A stretch of 58,285 nucleotides of DNA, from NCBI RefSeq assembly GCF_003248605.1, contig NZ_QFPF01000005.1, positions 1-58,285 on the forward strand, in the 5' to 3' direction. Source of the stretch: Microbacterium sp. (lineage in GTDB: Bacteria; Actinomycetota; Actinomycetes; Actinomycetales; Microbacteriaceae). Both the position numbers and the translations under genes were made by a program. Positions 1 to 8,846 of this stretch are shown piece by piece. The notes below the pieces were generated by a model. That model searched no databases. It worked only from the letters and a program-made list of their open reading frames with translations, and had not been told where the DNA came from. Positions within the stretch are counted from its first letter, which is position 1. The number at the start of each line of letters is the position of its first letter.

Positions 1-1313
1 GGTACCCGGGCGGCAACTTCGTCTCGGGGTTCCGCTGGGAGGACAGCGTGGGGCCGCGCGAGAAGCGGCCGCGCAGACTCGACCTCGCGTGGCACTCCAC
101 CGAGACGAACGAGGTCGGCATGCACGAGTTCTCGTCGTGGCTCGACAAGGTCGGCAGCGACATGATGATGGCGGTCAACCTCGGCACGCGCGGCACACTC
201 GAGGCGATCGATCTGCTCGAATACGCCAATCTGCCCGGCGGCACCGAGCTGTCGGCCCGGCGCGCCGAGAACGGCCGTGCGGAGCCGTTCGACGTGCGCG
301 TGTGGTGCCTCGGCAACGAGATGGACGGTCCGTGGCAGCTCGGCCATCGTTCTGCCGACGACTACGGCAAGATCGCGTCGCAGACCGCGAAGGCGATGCG
401 GCAGCTCGATCCCTCCATCGAGCTCGTCGTGTGCGGATCCTCCAGCGCCCACATGCCGACGTTCGGCGAGTGGGAGCGCGTGGTGCTCTCGCACACCTAC
501 GACGACGTCGACATGATCTCGTGCCACGCCTACTACGAGGAGAAGAACGGCGACCTCGACAGCTTCCTCGCCTCGGCGGTCGACATGGACGGCTTCATCG
601 AGACCGTCGTGGCCACGGCGGATCACGTCCGGTCGGTGCGCGGCAGCGGCAAGCGCATCGACATCTCGTTCGACGAGTGGAACGTCTGGTACATCGAGCG
701 CTACCACGGCGTCGACAAGATCGAGGGCATCGCCAACTGGCCGGTCGCCCCGCGGCTGCTGGAGGATGTGTACTCGGTCGCCGACGCCGTCGTCTTCGGC
801 AATCTGATGATCTCGCTGCTCAAGCACGCCGATCGCGTCGCCAGCGCGTCCCTCGCACAGCTCGTGAACGTCATCGCTCCGATCATGACCGAACCCGGCG
901 GGCCGGCGTGGCGGCAGACGACGTTCTTCCCCTTCGCGATCACCTCGCGTCTGGCGGTCGGCAAGGCTCTCCAGCTCAAGCTCGACGCGCCCACCTACAG
1001 CACCGAGCAGTACGGCGAGGTTCCGCTGATCGACGCGGTGGCCACGCACGACGCCGAGTCGGGGCGCGCGGCCGTGTTCCTCGTCAACCGCAGTCGGACC
1101 GAGGCGATCGACGTGACGGTCGACGTCGCGGCGCTCGGCGGGGTGGGTGTGCTCGAATCGCACACCCTCGCCGACGACGACGTGTACGCCAAGAACACCC
1201 TCGACGACCGCGAGCGTGTCGCGCCGCGCCCGAATGACAGCATCCGGCTCTCGGAGGGGCGGTTGACCGTCTCGCTTCCGCCGGTGTCGTGGACGGCGAT
1301 CGCGCTGGGGTGA
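1..1313 (+). CDS. Alpha-L-arabinofuranosidase, GH51 (5'-truncated by window edge)
   Basis: Hydrolyses terminal alpha-L-arabinofuranosyl residues of hemicellulose oligosaccharides, probably in the cytoplasm. The reading frame is open from nt 3 and enters mid-protein at YPGGNFVSG, a conserved GH51 stretch, so the start lies outside the window. The acid/base Glu sits in CLGNEMDG (codon 318-320) and the nucleophile Glu in SFDEWNVW (codon 675-677), the normal GH51 pair and spacing. The C-terminal beta-sandwich with HTLADDD is present and the gene ends normally at TGA 1311-1313. It is followed by the 1321-1368 palindrome. Confidence 0.93.
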   Translation, partial: YPGGNFVSGFRWEDSVGPREKRPRRLDLAWHSTETNEVGMHEFSSWLDKVGSDMMMAVNLGTRGTLEAIDLLEYANLPGGTELSARRAENGRAEPFDVRVWCLGNEMDGPWQLGHRSADDYGKIASQTAKAMRQLDPSIELVVCGSSSAHMPTFGEWERVVLSHTYDDVDMISCHAYYEEKNGDLDSFLASAVDMDGFIETVVATADHVRSVRGSGKRIDISFDEWNVWYIERYHGVDKIEGIANWPVAPRLLEDVYSVADAVVFGNLMISLLKHADRVASASLAQLVNVIAPIMTEPGGPAWRQTTFFPFAITSRLAVGKALQLKLDAPTYSTEQYGEVPLIDAVATHDAESGRAAVFLVNRSRTEAIDVTVDVAALGGVGVLESHTLADDDVYAKNTLDDRERVAPRPNDSIRLSEGRLTVSLPPVSWTAIALG

Positions 1314-1320
1314 TCGCCGT

Positions 1321-1368
1321 CCCACGGATGCTGCGTGTAAAGAATTCTTGACACGCAGCATCCGTGGG
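1321..1368. repeat. 48-bp near-perfect palindrome
   Basis: Perfect 18-bp arms CCCACGGATGCTGCGTGT (1321-1338) and its complement (1351-1368). The 12-nt centre holds another palindrome, AAGAATTCTT (1340-1349). It lies 7 nt after the GH51 stop and overlaps the -35 of the next operon. There is no T-run, so it may be a factor-assisted terminator, an operator, or both. The arms contain GGATGCTGC, a word that recurs across the window. Confidence 0.85.
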
Positions 1369-1401
1369 CGTAGCCTCCGAATGTCAAACATTCCTGACAT
1401 T
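1348..1401 (+). promoter_or_regulatory. Promoter with operator-like inverted repeat
   Basis: TTGACA (1348-1353), a 17-nt spacer and TAGCCT (1371-1376) form a near-ideal sigma-70-type promoter. Immediately downstream is AATGTCA-N8-TGACATT (1380-1401), a 7-bp inverted repeat over the expected +1 region. A Shine-Dalgarno GGGAGG (1402-1407) then precedes the GTG at 1413. The operator is a natural autoregulation site for the XRE regulator encoded two genes downstream; this is inferred from position. Confidence 0.75.
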
Positions 1402-1412
1402 GGGAGGTCGTC

Positions 1413-1844
1413 GTGGGGTACGTCGAACGCAACACCTGGTCGGGCCTGATCGTCACGATCGCGGCCTTCACCGTCTACATCGTCGTCGTCCTGCAGCAGG
1501 CGGACGGCGGATCGCTCGAGCGCGTCGACTGGGTGCCGATCATGCTCTGGACGATCGGCGTCTCGATCATCGCGGTGATCATCCTCACCATCCTGTGGGG
1601 GATCGTCGCCGGCATGCGCGACCCGGAGGCCTCGCGAACGGACGTCCGCGACCGCGAGATCGGTCGGATCGGCGACCGTGTCGGTCAGGCGTTCACCGCC
1701 ATGGGCGGTCTCGGCGCGATCGTGCTGTGCGCGCTCGAGGCGGACTGGTTCTGGATCGCGAACACGATCTTCTTCGGGTTCGGACTCTCGGCCCTCGTCG
1801 GGGGCATCGCCACCGTCGTGCTCTACCGCCGCGGGATGCCGTGA
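1413..1844 (+). CDS. Small four-helix membrane protein paired with an XRE regulator
   Basis: A 143-aa integral membrane protein with four hydrophobic segments (roughly residues 10-28, 43-66, 92-108 and 113-135) and a charged cytoplasmic loop in the middle. The GTG start is supported by GGGAGG six nucleotides upstream. The stop overlaps the start of the next gene by one base (TGATG), so the two are translationally coupled. Small membrane proteins next to short XRE regulators are a common pairing in actinobacteria and Firmicutes, and the membrane protein is often thought to affect the regulator. No specific function is recognised. Confidence 0.8.
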   Translation: MGYVERNTWSGLIVTIAAFTVYIVVVLQQADGGSLERVDWVPIMLWTIGVSIIAVIILTILWGIVAGMRDPEASRTDVRDREIGRIGDRVGQAFTAMGGLGAIVLCALEADWFWIANTIFFGFGLSALVGGIATVVLYRRGMP

Positions 1845-2071
1845 TGGTCAAGCCCACCAGAGTCACCAACACGATCCGCGAGCTGCGGGGTGCGCGCGAG
1901 GTGACACAGGCCGACCTGGCCCGCCGCATCGGCGTGACGCGGCAGACCGTCATCGCGATCGAGCAGGGACGGTACTCGCCCTCGCTCGAGCTCGCGTTCC
2001 AGATCGCCCATGTCTTCGGGGTGCGTGTCGAGGACGTCTTCCACTACCCGACCGCCGAGGAGCAGCCATGA
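1844..2071 (+). CDS. Short XRE-family transcriptional regulator
   Basis: A 75-aa protein that is almost entirely one Cro/C1-type helix-turn-helix: TQADLARRIGVTRQTVIAIEQGRYSPSLELAFQIA, residues about 19-53. The YSPSLELAF signature is typical of small YozG-like regulators. ATG 1844 overlaps the upstream stop, and its own stop overlaps the ATG of the downstream oxidoreductase (ATGA), giving a tight three-gene operon. It probably binds the inverted repeat at 1380-1401 to control its own operon; this is an inference. Confidence 0.9.
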   Translation: MVKPTRVTNTIRELRGAREVTQADLARRIGVTRQTVIAIEQGRYSPSLELAFQIAHVFGVRVEDVFHYPTAEEQP

Positions 2072-3117
2072 CCGCCGAGCACCCGAACGAACAGAGGACG
2101 GATGCTGCCGCCGCGGCGCTTCCGGCGACGATGACGGCGTGGGTGCAGCGCCGATACGGTGACGCGTCTTCGGTCCACCGCGCGCAGGTGCCGGTCCCGA
2201 CGCCCGGCCCCGGCGAGGCGCTGCTGCGGGTGCACGCGACCGCGCTGCACGCGGGCGACGTGCACATCATGCACGGGGAGCCCCTGCTCGTGCGGGCCTT
2301 CTTCGGTCTGCGCCGTCCGCGCCGGGCGACGCGGGGGATGGATGTCGCAGGCACCGTCGTCGCGGTCGGCGCCGGAGTCCGGGGGCTCGCTCCCGGCGAC
2401 GAGGTGGTCGGCGAACTGCCCGGAGGAGGGCTCGCCGAGTACACGGTCGCCCCGGCGGCGCGTGTCGTGCGCCGGCCGGAAGCGGTCGCCGCCGGCGTTG
2501 CCGCGGCCGTCCCCGTCTCAGCGGGAACGGCGTGGCAGGCGCTCGATCTCGCGGGCCCCGCGGCGGGACCCGACAAGCGGGTGCTCATCATCGGCGCGAG
2601 CGGGGGCGTCGGCACCCACACGGTGCAGCTCGCTGCTCTGCGCGGCGCGGAGGTCTGGGCCATCTGCGGCGCGCGGAACGAGCGTCTCGTCGCCGATCTC
2701 GGTGCCGCGCGCACCCTCGACTACGCGCGGGTCGACGTCGCGACCCAGTCGCGGGAGCTGTCCCCGGCATCCTTCGACACGGTCATCGACATCGTCGGCG
2801 CGGCCCCGCTGCGGACGCTGCGGCGACTCGTCGCACCGGGCGGAAGCGTCGTGCTCGTCTCGGGCGAGGGTGGCCGCGTGCTCGGCCCGGTGGGGCGCAT
2901 GCTGCGCGCCGGCGTGCTCTCCCTCACCCCCGGCCCGCGGATCCGGCCCCTCGCTGCGACGCCCAAGACCGAGATCACCGCAGAGCTGCTGCGGCTCGTC
3001 GCATCGGGCGCGCTGCGCCCGGTGATCGAGCGGACGTTCCCGCTCGCCGACGCCGGCGCCGCGCTCGCGCACGTCGACGCGCGCCACACCGTCGGCAAGG
3101 TCGTCGTGCTGCCGTGA
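2068..3117 (+). CDS. NAD(P)-dependent alcohol dehydrogenase / quinone oxidoreductase (MDR family)
   Basis: A 349-aa medium-chain dehydrogenase/reductase. The N-terminal GroES-like domain begins with MTAWVQRRYGDAS and includes the family signature around GMDVAGTVVAVGAGV. The Rossmann fold carries GASGGVGTHTVQLA for NADP binding. Structural and catalytic zinc ligands are not evident, so it resembles zinc-independent quinone oxidoreductases (QOR/YhdH-like). ATG 2068 overlaps the stop of the XRE regulator. The physiological substrate cannot be read from sequence. Confidence 0.88.
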   Translation: MTAEHPNEQRTDAAAAALPATMTAWVQRRYGDASSVHRAQVPVPTPGPGEALLRVHATALHAGDVHIMHGEPLLVRAFFGLRRPRRATRGMDVAGTVVAVGAGVRGLAPGDEVVGELPGGGLAEYTVAPAARVVRRPEAVAAGVAAAVPVSAGTAWQALDLAGPAAGPDKRVLIIGASGGVGTHTVQLAALRGAEVWAICGARNERLVADLGAARTLDYARVDVATQSRELSPASFDTVIDIVGAAPLRTLRRLVAPGGSVVLVSGEGGRVLGPVGRMLRAGVLSLTPGPRIRPLAATPKTEITAELLRLVASGALRPVIERTFPLADAGAALAHVDARHTVGKVVVLP

Positions 3118-3262
3118 CGGCGCTCGCCGCGCCTCGGCGGGTGTCGTGGGATAATGGCCTCGGCGTGCTCGAGTGACCTTTCCTCGCGATTCCCCGGAGC
3201 CGAGTCGAAGGGCCGCCGAGCCTCAGGACAGCGTCCGCCGCACCTCGACGAAGGAGCGACAG

Positions 3263-4195
3263 ATGTCGACGCACACCGCACCCGCAGCGGCCGAAACCGC
3301 CGTATCCACCGCAGCCGCAGCATCCGCCGCCGCCGACACCGCACCCGGCGGCCGCACCGCCCACCGCCGCCGGTACCTGATGTGCCGGCCCGAGCACTTC
3401 ACGGTCAGCTACACGATCAACCCCTGGATGCAGCCCGCGCTGCCCACCGACACCGCCACCGCGCTGCGGCAGTGGCAGACCCTGTACGACACCTACGTCT
3501 CGCTCGGACACGAGGTCGAGCTGATCGATCCCGTGCCCGGCCTGCCCGACATGGTCTACACAGCCAACGGCGGCTTCGTCATCGACGGCGTCGCCTACGG
3601 TGCGAAGTTCCGCTTCGCCCAGCGCGCGCCCGAGGCCACGCACTTCAACACCTGGTTCGCCGCGAACGGTTTCGAGCTCGCCGAGGCGCGCGAGGTGAAC
3701 GAGGGTGAGGGAGACTTCCTGCTCGTGGGCGACACGATCCTCGCGGGCACGGGCTTCCGGTCCACGGGCGACAGCCACCGCGAGGTCGGCGACGTATTCG
3801 GTCGCGAGGTGGTGAGCCTGACCCTCATCGACCCGCGCTTCTACCACCTCGACACCGCGATCGCCGTGCTCGATCCCGTCGAGGGTACGGCCCGGGGTGG
3901 CGCCCTGCGCGCCAACATCGCCTACCTGCCGCACGCGTTCGATGCGCCGAGCCGCGCCGTGCTCGCCGAGCGCTACCCCGACGCGATCCAGGTGGCCGAG
4001 GCCGACGGCGACGTCTTCGGGCTCAACTCCGCGAGCGACGGCCGTCACGTGCTGATCTCGCCCCGCGCGACCGGTTTCGAGGCGCAGCTGCGCGAACGCG
4101 GCTACACACCCGTCCTGATCGATCTGTCCGAGCTGCTGCTCGGCGGCGGCGGCATCAAGTGCTGCACGCTCGAACTGCGAGGAGGCTCCCGATGA
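3263..4195 (+). CDS. Dimethylargininase-like / candidate arginine dihydrolase (amidinotransferase fold)
   Basis: A 310-aa guanidino-group-modifying enzyme. A low-complexity Ala/Thr tail (residues 1-30) precedes the catalytic domain, which starts at RYLMCRPEHF. The nucleophile is Cys300 in GGGIKCCTLEL. Asn53 in TINPWM and Asn102 in TANGGF occupy places where arginine deiminases usually have Asp; Asn there is reported for arginine/succinylarginine dihydrolases. AAGGAG (3251-3256) supports the start. The stop overlaps the ATG of ornithine aminotransferase (ATGA), so a product that feeds ornithine would make sense. Usually annotated ddaH; the substrate is uncertain. Confidence 0.85.
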   Translation: MSTHTAPAAAETAVSTAAAASAAADTAPGGRTAHRRRYLMCRPEHFTVSYTINPWMQPALPTDTATALRQWQTLYDTYVSLGHEVELIDPVPGLPDMVYTANGGFVIDGVAYGAKFRFAQRAPEATHFNTWFAANGFELAEAREVNEGEGDFLLVGDTILAGTGFRSTGDSHREVGDVFGREVVSLTLIDPRFYHLDTAIAVLDPVEGTARGGALRANIAYLPHAFDAPSRAVLAERYPDAIQVAEADGDVFGLNSASDGRHVLISPRATGFEAQLRERGYTPVLIDLSELLLGGGGIKCCTLELRGGSR

Positions 4196-5424
4196 GCGCA
4201 CCCGTGCTGGATTCCCAGATCGGCGGTCAGACCGCCGGCATCATCGCGCACGAAGCGGCCCACCTGGCCCACAACTATCACCCCCTGCCGGTGGTCATCA
4301 CCCGCGGAGAAGGGTCGTGGGTGACGGATGTCGAGGGCAAGCGCTACCTCGACCTGCTCTCGGCCTACTCGGCGCTCAACTTCGGGCACGGCCACCCGGC
4401 GATCCTCGCCGCCGCGCGCGAGCAGCTCGACCGGCTCACCCTCACGAGCCGCGCGTACCACAACGACCGGCTCGGAGCATTCGCTGCGGCCCTCGCGGAG
4501 CTCGCGGGCAAAGACATGGTTCTGCCGATGAACACGGGCGCCGAGGCCGTCGAGACCGGGATCAAGGTCGCACGGGCGTGGGGCTACCGCGTCAAAGGCA
4601 TCGCCCCGGATGCCGCCACCATCGTCGTCGCGCACGGCAACTTCCACGGGCGCACGACGACGATCGTCGGCTTCAGCGACGACGATCAGGCGCGCGAGGG
4701 CTTCGGCCCCTTCGCTCCGGGGTTCGTGCACGTGCCGTTCGGCGACGCTGCCGCGCTCGCGGGCGCGATCGACGAGAACACCGCGGCGGTTCTGATCGAG
4801 CCCGTCCAGGGCGAGGCCGGCGTCATCGTCCCGCCGGAGGGCTACCTGCGTGCGGTCCGCGAGATCACCCGCGAGCGGGGCGTGCTGATGATCGCCGACG
4901 AGATCCAGTCCGGCCTCGGCCGCGTCGGCACGACGTTCGCGTGCGACCGTGAAGAGGTCGTCCCCGACATGTACCTGCTCGGCAAAGCGCTCGGTGGCGG
5001 CATCCTGCCCCTGTCGGCCGTCGTCGCCGATGCCGACGTGCTCGGCGTGATCCGCCCGGGTGAGCACGGCTCGACGTTCGGGGGCAACCCGCTGGCCGCC
5101 GCCGTGGGGCTGCAGGTGGTCGAGATGCTCGCGTCGGGAGAGTTCCAGGCGCGGGCCGCGGCGCTCGGCGAGCACCTCGAGGCGCGGCTGCAGGATCTCA
5201 TCGGCCACGGCGTCACCGGTGTGCGCGTCGCGGGGCTGTGGGCAGGGGTCGACATCGATCCGTCACGCGGCACGGGTCGCGAGGTCGCGGAGCGCCTGCT
5301 CGCGCGGGGCGTCCTGGTGAAAGACACGCACGGGCAGACCATCCGCATCGCGCCGCCGCTCGTGGTGCGCGCGACCGAACTGGACTGGGCCCTCGAGCAG
5401 CTGCGGGTCGTGCTCGCCGGCTGA
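4192..5424 (+). CDS. rocD: Ornithine--oxo-acid aminotransferase
   Basis: A 410-aa class III PLP aminotransferase converting ornithine and 2-oxoglutarate to glutamate semialdehyde and glutamate. The PLP lysine is Lys265 in YLLGKALGGG; the cofactor-phosphate loop is MNTGAEAVETG (113-123), with IADEIQSGLGR around 234-244. The length fits the family. The start ATG has GGAGG at 4181-4185 and overlaps the upstream stop, so it is co-translated with the guanidino hydrolase. Together the pair would take arginine to glutamate semialdehyde if the partner yields ornithine. Confidence 0.93.
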   Translation: MSAPVLDSQIGGQTAGIIAHEAAHLAHNYHPLPVVITRGEGSWVTDVEGKRYLDLLSAYSALNFGHGHPAILAAAREQLDRLTLTSRAYHNDRLGAFAAALAELAGKDMVLPMNTGAEAVETGIKVARAWGYRVKGIAPDAATIVVAHGNFHGRTTTIVGFSDDDQAREGFGPFAPGFVHVPFGDAAALAGAIDENTAAVLIEPVQGEAGVIVPPEGYLRAVREITRERGVLMIADEIQSGLGRVGTTFACDREEVVPDMYLLGKALGGGILPLSAVVADADVLGVIRPGEHGSTFGGNPLAAAVGLQVVEMLASGEFQARAAALGEHLEARLQDLIGHGVTGVRVAGLWAGVDIDPSRGTGREVAERLLARGVLVKDTHGQTIRIAPPLVVRATELDWALEQLRVVLAG

Positions 5425-5426
5425 GG

Positions 5427-7031
5427 TCAGCGCACCGACACGCGGATCTCGTGCCAGCCCGTCGCTCCGTCGGGGATCACGCCCACGCGGGCCTCGGTCT
5501 GCGTCTCGCCATCGGCGTTCGTCGCGCGGCAGCGGATGGTGTGGTCGCCGGACTCGGCCTCCCACGGCACGCTCCACTGCACCCAGGTGTCGTCCGAGAT
5601 GGCGCTCGCGAGCGTGGCCGGCTGCCAGGCGCCGTCATCGATCTGCACCTCGACACCCGACACCCCGACGTGCTGCTGCCAGGCGACACCCGCGATGACG
5701 GTGGCCCCGGCATCCACCCCGCCCCGCGGCACGTCGATGCGGGACTGCAGCTTGATGGGCCCCCGCTCCGACCAGCCGCGATCGGTCCAGTACGCCCGCG
5801 CGGCGTCGAAGCGCGTCACTTCGAGGTCGACCACCCACTTGGTGGCGGACACGTACCCGTACAGGCCCGGGACGACCATGCGCACGGGAAAGCCGTGCTC
5901 GGCGGGCAGGGGCTCGCCGTTCATGCCGACGGCGAGGATCGCGTTGCGATCGTCGGTGAGGGCCTCGATCGGGGTGGATGCCGTGAAGCCGTCGATCGAG
6001 CGCGAGAGCACCATGTCGGCCTCGGGCAGGGGAACGGCACGCGCGAGCAGCTCCCGGATCGGGTATCCGAGCCATAGCGCGTTGCCGATGAGGTCGCCGC
6101 CCACCTCGTTCGAGACGCAGGTCAGCGTCGTGACGCTCTCTTCGAGGGGAAGGGCGAGCAGGTCGTCCCACGTGATGCTCACCTCGTTCTCGACGAGGCC
6201 GTGGATGCGCAGCGCCCACTCCGCGGTGGTCACCTGCGGCACGATGAGCGCGGTGTCGATGCGGTAGAAGATCTCGTTCGGCGTGATGACGGGCGCGAGC
6301 CCCTCGATGCCCAGCTCGGCGCCCGCCGGAATCGGCGCGGCGGCCGTCGCGGCGGCGGGCAGCCGGATCGCCTCGCGCACCGCATCGGCCGCGCGCCGCC
6401 CCGCCCGGATCGCGCTCGACCCGGCCGCTGCCAGCGCACCCGCCGCGGCGGTGCCGAGGGTCCAGAGCAGGAAGCCGCGTCGCGACGCGTAGCCCTCGGC
6501 ATCCCGTCCCGCGTCGGGAGCGTCGCGCGGGTCGGGAGCGTCACGGGAGTCGCGCACCCGCACCGCGAGTCGCACGAGCATGCCCAGAGCGAGGGCGGAT
6601 GCTGCTCCCGCCACCGCCGAGGGAACCCAGGCCATCGCGGGGGCGTTCGCCCGCGTCATCGCCGCGATCACGCCGAAGACCGCGATTCCGGCCACGGCGA
6701 CCCTGCCCCACGGTGGTCGGAATCGTTCGAGCACACCCGCTCCCGCGGCGGCGACGAGCAGCACGATCGCGATGCCCACCAGCAGGGCGATCTTGTCGGC
6801 GGTGCCGAAGAGCGCGATCGCGAGGTCCTTGGCCCACGAGGGGGCGACGTCGATCATCAACGCGCCGATGGCCGCGAACGGGCTGGATTCGGAGGCGACG
6901 AGGGCGGCGGTCAGCTCGCCGAGCCCCGCACCCAGCACGACGGCCGCCACGCCCGCCCCGGCCGCGCGCAGGCTCCGACGCCGCGATGTCGCCGTCGTCG
7001 ATGCCCGCGGAAGGGTGGGGGCGCTCGTCAT
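5427..7031 (-). CDS. Membrane-anchored molybdopterin-dependent oxidoreductase (sulfite oxidase family)
   Basis: A 534-aa protein. Four transmembrane helices lie in the first 165 residues. A twin-arginine-like SRRGFLLWTLG segment follows near residue 195, then an exported sulfite-oxidase/YedY-type Moco domain. The Mo-ligand Cys is in TLTCVSNEVGG (about residue 304), and the dimerisation domain closes the protein. ATG 7031 is chosen because a TAGGCT box (plus-strand AGCCTA 7039-7044) sits 7 nt upstream, the leaderless geometry used elsewhere here. The frame stays open far upstream but antisense to the ATP-grasp gene, so that extension is discounted. It is convergent with rocD, two bases apart. 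Confidence 0.9.
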   Translation of the reverse strand: MTSAPTLPRASTTATSRRRSLRAAGAGVAAVVLGAGLGELTAALVASESSPFAAIGALMIDVAPSWAKDLAIALFGTADKIALLVGIAIVLLVAAAGAGVLERFRPPWGRVAVAGIAVFGVIAAMTRANAPAMAWVPSAVAGAASALALGMLVRLAVRVRDSRDAPDPRDAPDAGRDAEGYASRRGFLLWTLGTAAAGALAAAGSSAIRAGRRAADAVREAIRLPAAATAAAPIPAGAELGIEGLAPVITPNEIFYRIDTALIVPQVTTAEWALRIHGLVENEVSITWDDLLALPLEESVTTLTCVSNEVGGDLIGNALWLGYPIRELLARAVPLPEADMVLSRSIDGFTASTPIEALTDDRNAILAVGMNGEPLPAEHGFPVRMVVPGLYGYVSATKWVVDLEVTRFDAARAYWTDRGWSERGPIKLQSRIDVPRGGVDAGATVIAGVAWQQHVGVSGVEVQIDDGAWQPATLASAISDDTWVQWSVPWEAESGDHTIRCRATNADGETQTEARVGVIPDGATGWHEIRVSVR

Positions 7032-7124
7032 GCGCCCGAGCCTACGTCGATGCCGCCGCGCCGGGGCCGGGTGGCGGCATCCGTCACCGGCCCGTAAGAA
7101 ACATTCAGGCAACACGCCCCGGAC

Positions 7125-7139
7125 TAGGCTCGACCCATG
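7125..7139 (+). promoter_or_regulatory. Leaderless promoter of the ATP-grasp operon
   Basis: TAGGCT (7125-7130) is followed by exactly six bases and then ATG 7137, with no Shine-Dalgarno. On the opposite strand the oxidoreductase has TAGGCT seven bases before its ATG, so both divergent genes look leaderless. Confidence 0.65.
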
Positions 7140-8846
7140 GGTGACCTCTTCGACGGCTACGGCTCGACGCTCGCGCCGCGCAAGAGCGTCCACGGCGCTC
7201 CGGCGTTCGATGAGATGTTCGGCTCGCCCGCGCATCCGGGTGCGCTCGCCGAGTCCCGCGATGCGTATCGCGAGCTCTACCAGGCGCTCGCCCGCATGAC
7301 GCAGGAGGAGTTGCGGGGTCGTACCGACTCTCTCGCCAGTTCGTACCTCGCCCAGGGCGTGACGTTCGACTTCGCGGGTGAGGAGCGGCCGTTCCCGCTG
7401 GATGCCGTGCCCCGCATCATCGACTTCGACGAGTGGTCCGAGGTCGAGGCGGGCATCAAGCAGCGCGTGCGCGCGCTCGAGGCCTTCCTCGATGACGCGT
7501 ACGGGCGGCAGAACTGCGTGCGCGACGGAGTGATCCCGGCGCAGCTGATCGCGTCGTCCCAGTACTTCTATCGACAGGCCTACGGCATCCACTCCGCCAA
7601 CGGCGTGCGCATCCAGGTCTCGGGCATCGACCTGATCCGGGACGAGCACGGCAAGATGCGCGTGCTCGAAGACAACGTGCGGGTACCGAGCGGGGTCAGC
7701 TACGTCATCTCCAACCGCCGCGTGATGGCGCAGACGCTGCCCGAGCTGTTCGTCTCGATGCGGGTGCGTCCGGTCGGCGACTACCCCAACAAGCTGCTCG
7801 CGGCCCTGCGGGCGTCGGCCCCGCCCGGCATCGACGAGCCCAACGTGGTGGTGCTGACCCCCGGCGTCTACAACTCGGCGTACTTCGAGCACACCCTGCT
7901 CGCCCGGCTGATGGGCGTCGAGCTCGTCGAGGGCCGCGACCTGCTCTGCGCGGGCGGCAAGGTGTTCATGCGCACGACGCGTGGACCCAAGCGCGTCGAC
8001 GTCATCTACCGCCGCGTCGACGATGACTTCCTCGATCCGCTGCAGTTCCGAGCCGACTCGATGCTCGGGGCGCCCGGGCTCATGCTCGCCGCGCGCCTGG
8101 GCAACGTCACGATCGCGAACGCCGTGGGCAACGGCGTCGCCGACGACAAGCTGCTCTACACCTACACGCCCGACCTCATCCGCTACTACCTGTCGGAGGA
8201 ACCGATCCTGCCGATCGTCGACACGTGGCGGCTCGAGGAGCCCGAGGCACTCGAAGAGGTGCTCGACCGCCTCGACGAGCTCGTCGTGAAGCCGGTCGAC
8301 GGCTCGGGCGGAAAGGGCCTCGTCGTGGGGCCCGATGCCTCGCGCGCCGAGCTCGACACCCTCCGCAAACGGCTTCTCGCCGACCCGCGCGGATGGATCG
8401 CCCAGCCGGTGGTCATGCTCTCGACCATCCCCACGCTGGTGGAGGACGGCATGCGGCCGCGCCACGCCGACCTGCGTCCGTTCGCCGTCAACGACGGCGA
8501 CGACATCTGGGTTCTGCCGGGCGGTCTCACGCGCGTCGCGCTGCCCGAGGGGCAGCTCGTGGTCAACTCCAGTCAGGGCGGCGGATCGAAGGACACCTGG
8601 GTCGTCGGCGGCTCGGCGCCCGCGCACGTCGAGTACGGACAGGGGCACGGCCTGGCCGGCCTCGTCGCCGACCAGGCCTCGACCGTCACCGCGGCGATCC
8701 CGATCATCACCGCTGCCGCCCTCGAGGCCGAGCACGACGCGGCGCAGCCCGAGGTCGACCACTCGCCCCACGATCGTCCGCGCTCGCGCGTCGAACAGCA
8801 GGAGCAGCAGCAGCAGGCCGTCGCCGATGGTGGTGCAGGATGCTGA
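7137..8846 (+). CDS. Circularly permuted ATP-grasp protein (DUF404/DUF407)
   Basis: A 569-aa member of the circularly permuted type 2 ATP-grasp family, predicted to ligate carboxylates to amines at ATP cost. Recognisable stretches are DAYGRQNCVRDGVIP, VLEDNVRVPSGVSYV and VKPVDGSGGKGLVVG (a nucleotide-binding loop). The C-terminus ends in a Q-rich tail. Its last codons overlap the alpha-E gene. ATP-grasp, alpha-E and transglutaminase genes co-occur widely and are predicted to make or modify a small peptide, but I know of no established product. Confidence 0.92.
   Translation: MGDLFDGYGSTLAPRKSVHGAPAFDEMFGSPAHPGALAESRDAYRELYQALARMTQEELRGRTDSLASSYLAQGVTFDFAGEERPFPLDAVPRIIDFDEWSEVEAGIKQRVRALEAFLDDAYGRQNCVRDGVIPAQLIASSQYFYRQAYGIHSANGVRIQVSGIDLIRDEHGKMRVLEDNVRVPSGVSYVISNRRVMAQTLPELFVSMRVRPVGDYPNKLLAALRASAPPGIDEPNVVVLTPGVYNSAYFEHTLLARLMGVELVEGRDLLCAGGKVFMRTTRGPKRVDVIYRRVDDDFLDPLQFRADSMLGAPGLMLAARLGNVTIANAVGNGVADDKLLYTYTPDLIRYYLSEEPILPIVDTWRLEEPEALEEVLDRLDELVVKPVDGSGGKGLVVGPDASRAELDTLRKRLLADPRGWIAQPVVMLSTIPTLVEDGMRPRHADLRPFAVNDGDDIWVLPGGLTRVALPEGQLVVNSSQGGGSKDTWVVGGSAPAHVEYGQGHGLAGLVADQASTVTAAIPIITAAALEAEHDAAQPEVDHSPHDRPRSRVEQQEQQQQAVADGGAGC

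Noticed and set aside
3147..3160. GATAAT as a promoter for the guanidino hydrolase gene
   Set aside because: The -10 is plausible but no -35 fits at 16-18 bp and the start is more than 100 bp away; too weak to list.
7032..8771. Open minus-strand frame continuing about 580 codons upstream of the molybdopterin enzyme
   Set aside because: It is antisense to the well-conserved ATP-grasp gene, is Arg/Asp/Val-rich without motifs, and lies upstream of a leaderless promoter and start. A GC-rich shadow frame.
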